From contig OZ037922.1 in the NCBI GenBank assembly GCA_964035575.1, positions 1,054,001 through 1,118,000 on the forward strand: a stretch of DNA of 64,000 bases, read 5' to 3'. Source of the DNA: Rhynchopus sp. YZ270_cl-10 (taxonomy: Eukaryota; Euglenozoa; Diplonemea; Diplonemida; Diplonemidae). A model generated the notes under the pieces. That model worked only from the letters and a program-made list of their open reading frames with translations, did not search any database and was not told the DNA's origin. This document shows, in pieces, positions 60,676 through 64,000 of the stretch. Made by a program: the position numbers and the translations under genes. Positions within the stretch are counted from its first letter, which is position 1. Every line of letters begins with the position of its first letter.

Positions 60676-62162
60676 CTTTATTTATTATTATTATTATTTG
60701 CAATAGCAAAACAAGACCCCCTCTCCCTGACGAGCTCCTCCCCAGAAGCTTTATTGACCACCCTTCCCCCTTCCTCCTTTCGCCATGAACAAAAAAAAAA
60801 AAAAAAAAAAAACGTTTTTCAAACCCCCTCTTCGCTATCCTTCGCTTTCCCTACATACCAAGACTAGAAATATCACCATCGTTTTTTCAGGGTGCTGGAT
60901 GACAAACGATCTGTGATCAGCAAGACCAATGCGCTATGGTGACTTTAGGTCCATCTTTGCAAAAAAAAGCAAAAAAAAAAAAACCCCTCCTGAGTGTGAC
61001 ACTGGGCAGTGAAGAACTGTCTTAATGGCAGCTACACGACCAATTATCAATCAGTACTTCTCCACACAGATCAAAACCTGCGCCGCCAAGGCTAGAAACA
61101 ATTAAAGTAAAATAAAATGGAACAAAACCAAAGGCAAAAAAAAAAAAAAAAATTCCCCCCTTTTCTCATTCTCCCCTGTCCCTCCCCTCTCTCTTCCACG
61201 CTTATTTTTGGATCAGCATTTCTATATTTGTTTGTTTTTGATTTTTTTTTTTTTTTTTTTTTTTTCTATTCTCCCCGCTGACCAATACTCCCTATTCTAA
61301 TGAAAGAAAATACAAAAAAAAGAAGGGCTTCGGTCAACATTGAGTACGGACCCTAATTATCCACGATGGGTGATTTAGGCGATTTTCGACACAATAAAAA
61401 AAGTATTTTTTTTTTTTGACCACCTATTTTTTCTTCGCATATTTTGTTTGTTTGTTTTTGCTATTTTTTTTCTCTCTCTTTTTTTGTCTTTTTCTTTGAT
61501 TCCTTATTTTGCGCCCTCACATACATAACCCCAAATAACAGGGGGATGAGACCTTGTTCATCACGGAACCCAATTTATATTCACCCCTCTCGTGTGTAAT
61601 GCTTTCTTTTTTTTTTTTTTCTTTTGTGCTTTTATATCCGGATGGCTGGCATCATACAGTGGGTCAGTCGGAAGTGCCTGCATCAACAACTACCCCCCCT
61701 TTTTTTTTCCAGTGCCCCGTGTCCGACGGTGCGTGATGAAGCGTTTTGCACTTTCAACTTCTCTTTTTTTTTTTTCTTTCTTTTTTTTCAAACAAAACAC
61801 AGATGGACAAATATATTCAATACCAATTTTGGTGACTGCTTTGTTGTGGGGAGTTGGTTCTCATATTTTGATACCTGCACAGCAGGCATTCTCTCTGAGT
61901 CCAACGGAGTTTTGGCCTGTCTACACTACGTTTGTACCGAAGGTGCACGAAAAGACAGGGTGATTTTTGTGGAAAACTAATTTTTTTCTATCTCCAGCAC
62001 AACAGAACCTTAGTAAAGTAGTCCATCGCCATCAAGACTTTCCGGGTATTGAAATAATTTGACATGCCATGACAAAACAAATAAGGTCAGACCAGAGCCC
62101 CTCTTTCAATCTCTGCTCTTCTTTGGGGGTTACCGTCTGTAATAATCCTTCTTTTTTTAAAA

Positions 62163-62224
62163 GTGGAGATTGCGCAACTGTGGCAACACAACCGAGGCAA
62201 CTACACTACTCCAACAATTTATCA
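62163..62224. repeat. Dispersed repeat (R4), copy 2
   Basis: Near copy of 27751-27814 (GTGGAGATTGCGCAACTG to ACAATTTATCA). Confidence 0.75.
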
Positions 62225-62472
62225 AAATAAAATAGTTTTTGAACATCCTTGTGTGCTTTCTCTTTGAATAGAAATATAAAACGGATAAATTTACCCCCTC
62301 TACCTTCGCTCCAGCGAAGCAAAACCCAGAGGGACAATGACAACATGTTTTTTTTTTTTGTTTTTTTTTTTTGCTTTTTTTTGAGTGAAGATGCTTCTGT
62401 GTACATTAGAAACCTACAGCATCTCCCCAAAAGAAACCGCTTCCCCCCCTCATTGTTTCTGTACAACATGAT

Positions 62473-62625
62473 GTAGCACAGAGAGGCTTAGGTTCATCTT
62501 ACAAACCTTTTTCTTTTGAGATGCCAACCTCGAAATGGATGTACTGTATGGTTGGGGTACAATGACTGCATGACCAAAAGGTACCCTGTTCACGAGAGGG
62601 CTTTGTATTTCAAGTCAACCCTTTT
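62473..62625. repeat. Dispersed repeat (R1)
   Basis: AGCACAGAGAGGCTTAGG, then ACTGTATGGTTGGGG, ACCCTGTTCACGAGAGGGC and GTATTTCAAGTCAACCC. Confidence 0.75.
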
Positions 62626-63333
62626 TTTAGTATGATGGAGTCATTGTGTTGACCCTCTCAAATACTTTCAATTCTGTGAACTAAAAGTATGTGACTCTAA
62701 GTTGTATGATTCGCTATCTTCGTTCGCTCAGTCTAGATTGTCACACAAAAGGATGCGTGAGTGTGTGTGAAAGGAGTGCGCGGCGCGAGGCCTTTCTAAT
62801 GTAGAAAAAATTAAAGAGTGCAATGTTGTGCAATGTGCGCGCCACCTTAGTGGAGGGGTGGGGCGAAGATGTGCTTTCAAAAAAAAAAGGGGGGGTGAAA
62901 ATAAAGCAACTATCATTCCAAATTACTCAACACTCAGCCAATAAAATAATTTCATTTTTTTTTTTTTTTTTTTGTGTTTAGATTTGTATGCACGAGAGTC
63001 ATATTCATCTTTTTCAACCTTTATTTTTGCGAGAAAAAAAAATATTTTGCCAACCCCATGTTCGCCCCCTCATGAGGGCTTATTTCATCCACGATATGTT
63101 TTGTGCTTTCGTCCGGATGGCTGGCACATGTACAGTGAGGTCAGTCGGAGGTGTGTCTGCATCAACAACTGCTTCTTCTTATTTTGATTTATGGGGTGGC
63201 ATCAAAACAAAAAACGCGGACAATGTCCGCGTTTTTGGGGGGGGAGGGGGGGGGTCTGAAATTCCAGAAAACGCGGACATTTTGGGGTTTTTTTTTCCTC
63301 GAAATTTTTTTTCTTCACTGGGGTCGTACACGA

Positions 63334-64000
63334 TTTTGACCAAAATTTATAAAAACTCGTCCATTTCGGCAAATTGACCCCACCACAGAACCGGCGGATT
63401 CAGGAAATGCAAATGCCGGTGTTTTCGGGCAAAATAAAAAATACAAGATGCCCGCGTTTTTTTGCAAAATGTACACGAATGGGGGGCCCTTAAACCCCTG
63501 CTACCATGTGCTTCTACAGGCAAACACTTGGACCCCTTTACCTTACACTGACGGGTTTTGACCAAAATCAAGAACTTGTCCATTTTGGCAAATTGACCCC
63601 ACCACAGAACGGACGGATTCCGGAAATGCAAATGCCGGTGTTTTTGCACATTTTCATGGTTTCAGCATCAGAGAGAGAAAATCTGGGTTGTGGGATTTAC
63701 CTTGCCCCCTTTACCTTACACTCATTTTGACCAAAACCAAGAACTTGGCCATTTCGGCAAATTGACCCCACCACAGCGCGGACAGATCCCGGAAATGCCA
63801 ATCGCGGCATGTTTTGGGGCTGAAAAATTTTCACCTGAAAATTTTTTTCAGCAGCATTTTTTGGCCGAAAATGGGCCCCACGTATTAGTGACCGGGCTCA
63901 TATTTTCAAAAAATTTAAGTGGTCAAAAAATTGTCCAATTTTCGAGATTGACCCCACCACTTTCTGGACGGATTCCGGAAATGCCAAAAAACTGTGTTTT
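63334..64000. repeat. Satellite-like array shared with the intergenic array elements
   Basis: Irregular repeats begin near 63334, 63556, 63725 and about 63915. Each has a GACCAAAA start, then CCATTTCGGCAAATTGACC, CCCACCAC and GGACGGATTCCGGAAATGC. Spacing varies (about 222, 169 and 190 bp). The same block occurs once in intergenic copies 1-4 and twice in copy 5. It runs off the window end and may be part of a larger element. Confidence 0.8.

Larger units (their letters stand above)
60676..63330. other. Gene-free stretch with repeat fragments
   Basis: A and T homopolymers (several over 18 nt), R5 (61323-61395), R2 (61710-61765), R4 and R1 copies, and a perfect 13-bp hairpin of AAAAACGCGGACA type at 63213-63239. 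No credible gene. Confidence 0.5.

Overview
The window is nuclear DNA from a repeat-rich single-celled eukaryote. The first gene has a polypyrimidine tract and AG acceptor in front of its last coding exon, so spliceosomal introns are present. Gene starts elsewhere follow long T/C tracts and AG, as expected for cis- or trans-splice acceptors. The receptor-like genes combine a 5'-nucleotidase-type ectodomain, one membrane span and a class III cyclase-type domain, which is a flagellate-protist style of architecture. A euglenozoan such as a diplonemid or bodonid is plausible, but nothing seen here is diagnostic.

Layout: (1) 1-921, the 3' part of a CIAO1/CIA1-like WD40 gene. (2) 2002-24040, a tandem array of four almost identical 5.2-kb units. 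Each unit carries one 984-residue receptor-like gene and one 1.7-kb intergenic element with inverted termini and a 9-bp minisatellite; a fifth, chimeric element closes the array. (3) 24811-27516, an unrecognised 901-residue protein gene. (4) 27.5-36.3 kb, dispersed repeats, a 2.16-kb inverted-terminus element with a 9-bp target duplication, and an intact-looking Tc1/mariner-like DD37E transposon. (5) 37180-38922, a three-finger CCCH zinc-finger, glutamine-rich protein gene. (6) 39-46 kb, no genes recognised; minisatellites, foldback elements and repeat fragments. (7) About 46.1-48.96 kb, a tyrosine-recombinase-type (DIRS/Ngaro/VIPER-like) retroelement copy. (8) 50502-59833, two abutting elements with the same inverted termini. 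One is non-coding; the other carries two unrecognised genes plus a decayed, head-to-head inverted copy of them. (9) 60-64 kb, more foldback elements and a satellite-like array that resembles parts of the intergenic elements of the tandem array.

The host genes are WD40, receptor array, 901-residue protein and CCCH protein. They show no operon-like relation and sit as islands in repeats. The strongest unexplained pattern is a set of at least eight foldback element families. Their arms are built from family-specific short palindromes, and some of them share internal core sequences although their ends differ. The four-fold array of a receptor whose two enzyme-like domains both lack expected catalytic residues is the other main point of interest. 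All family assignments come from reading motifs by eye, without database searches.
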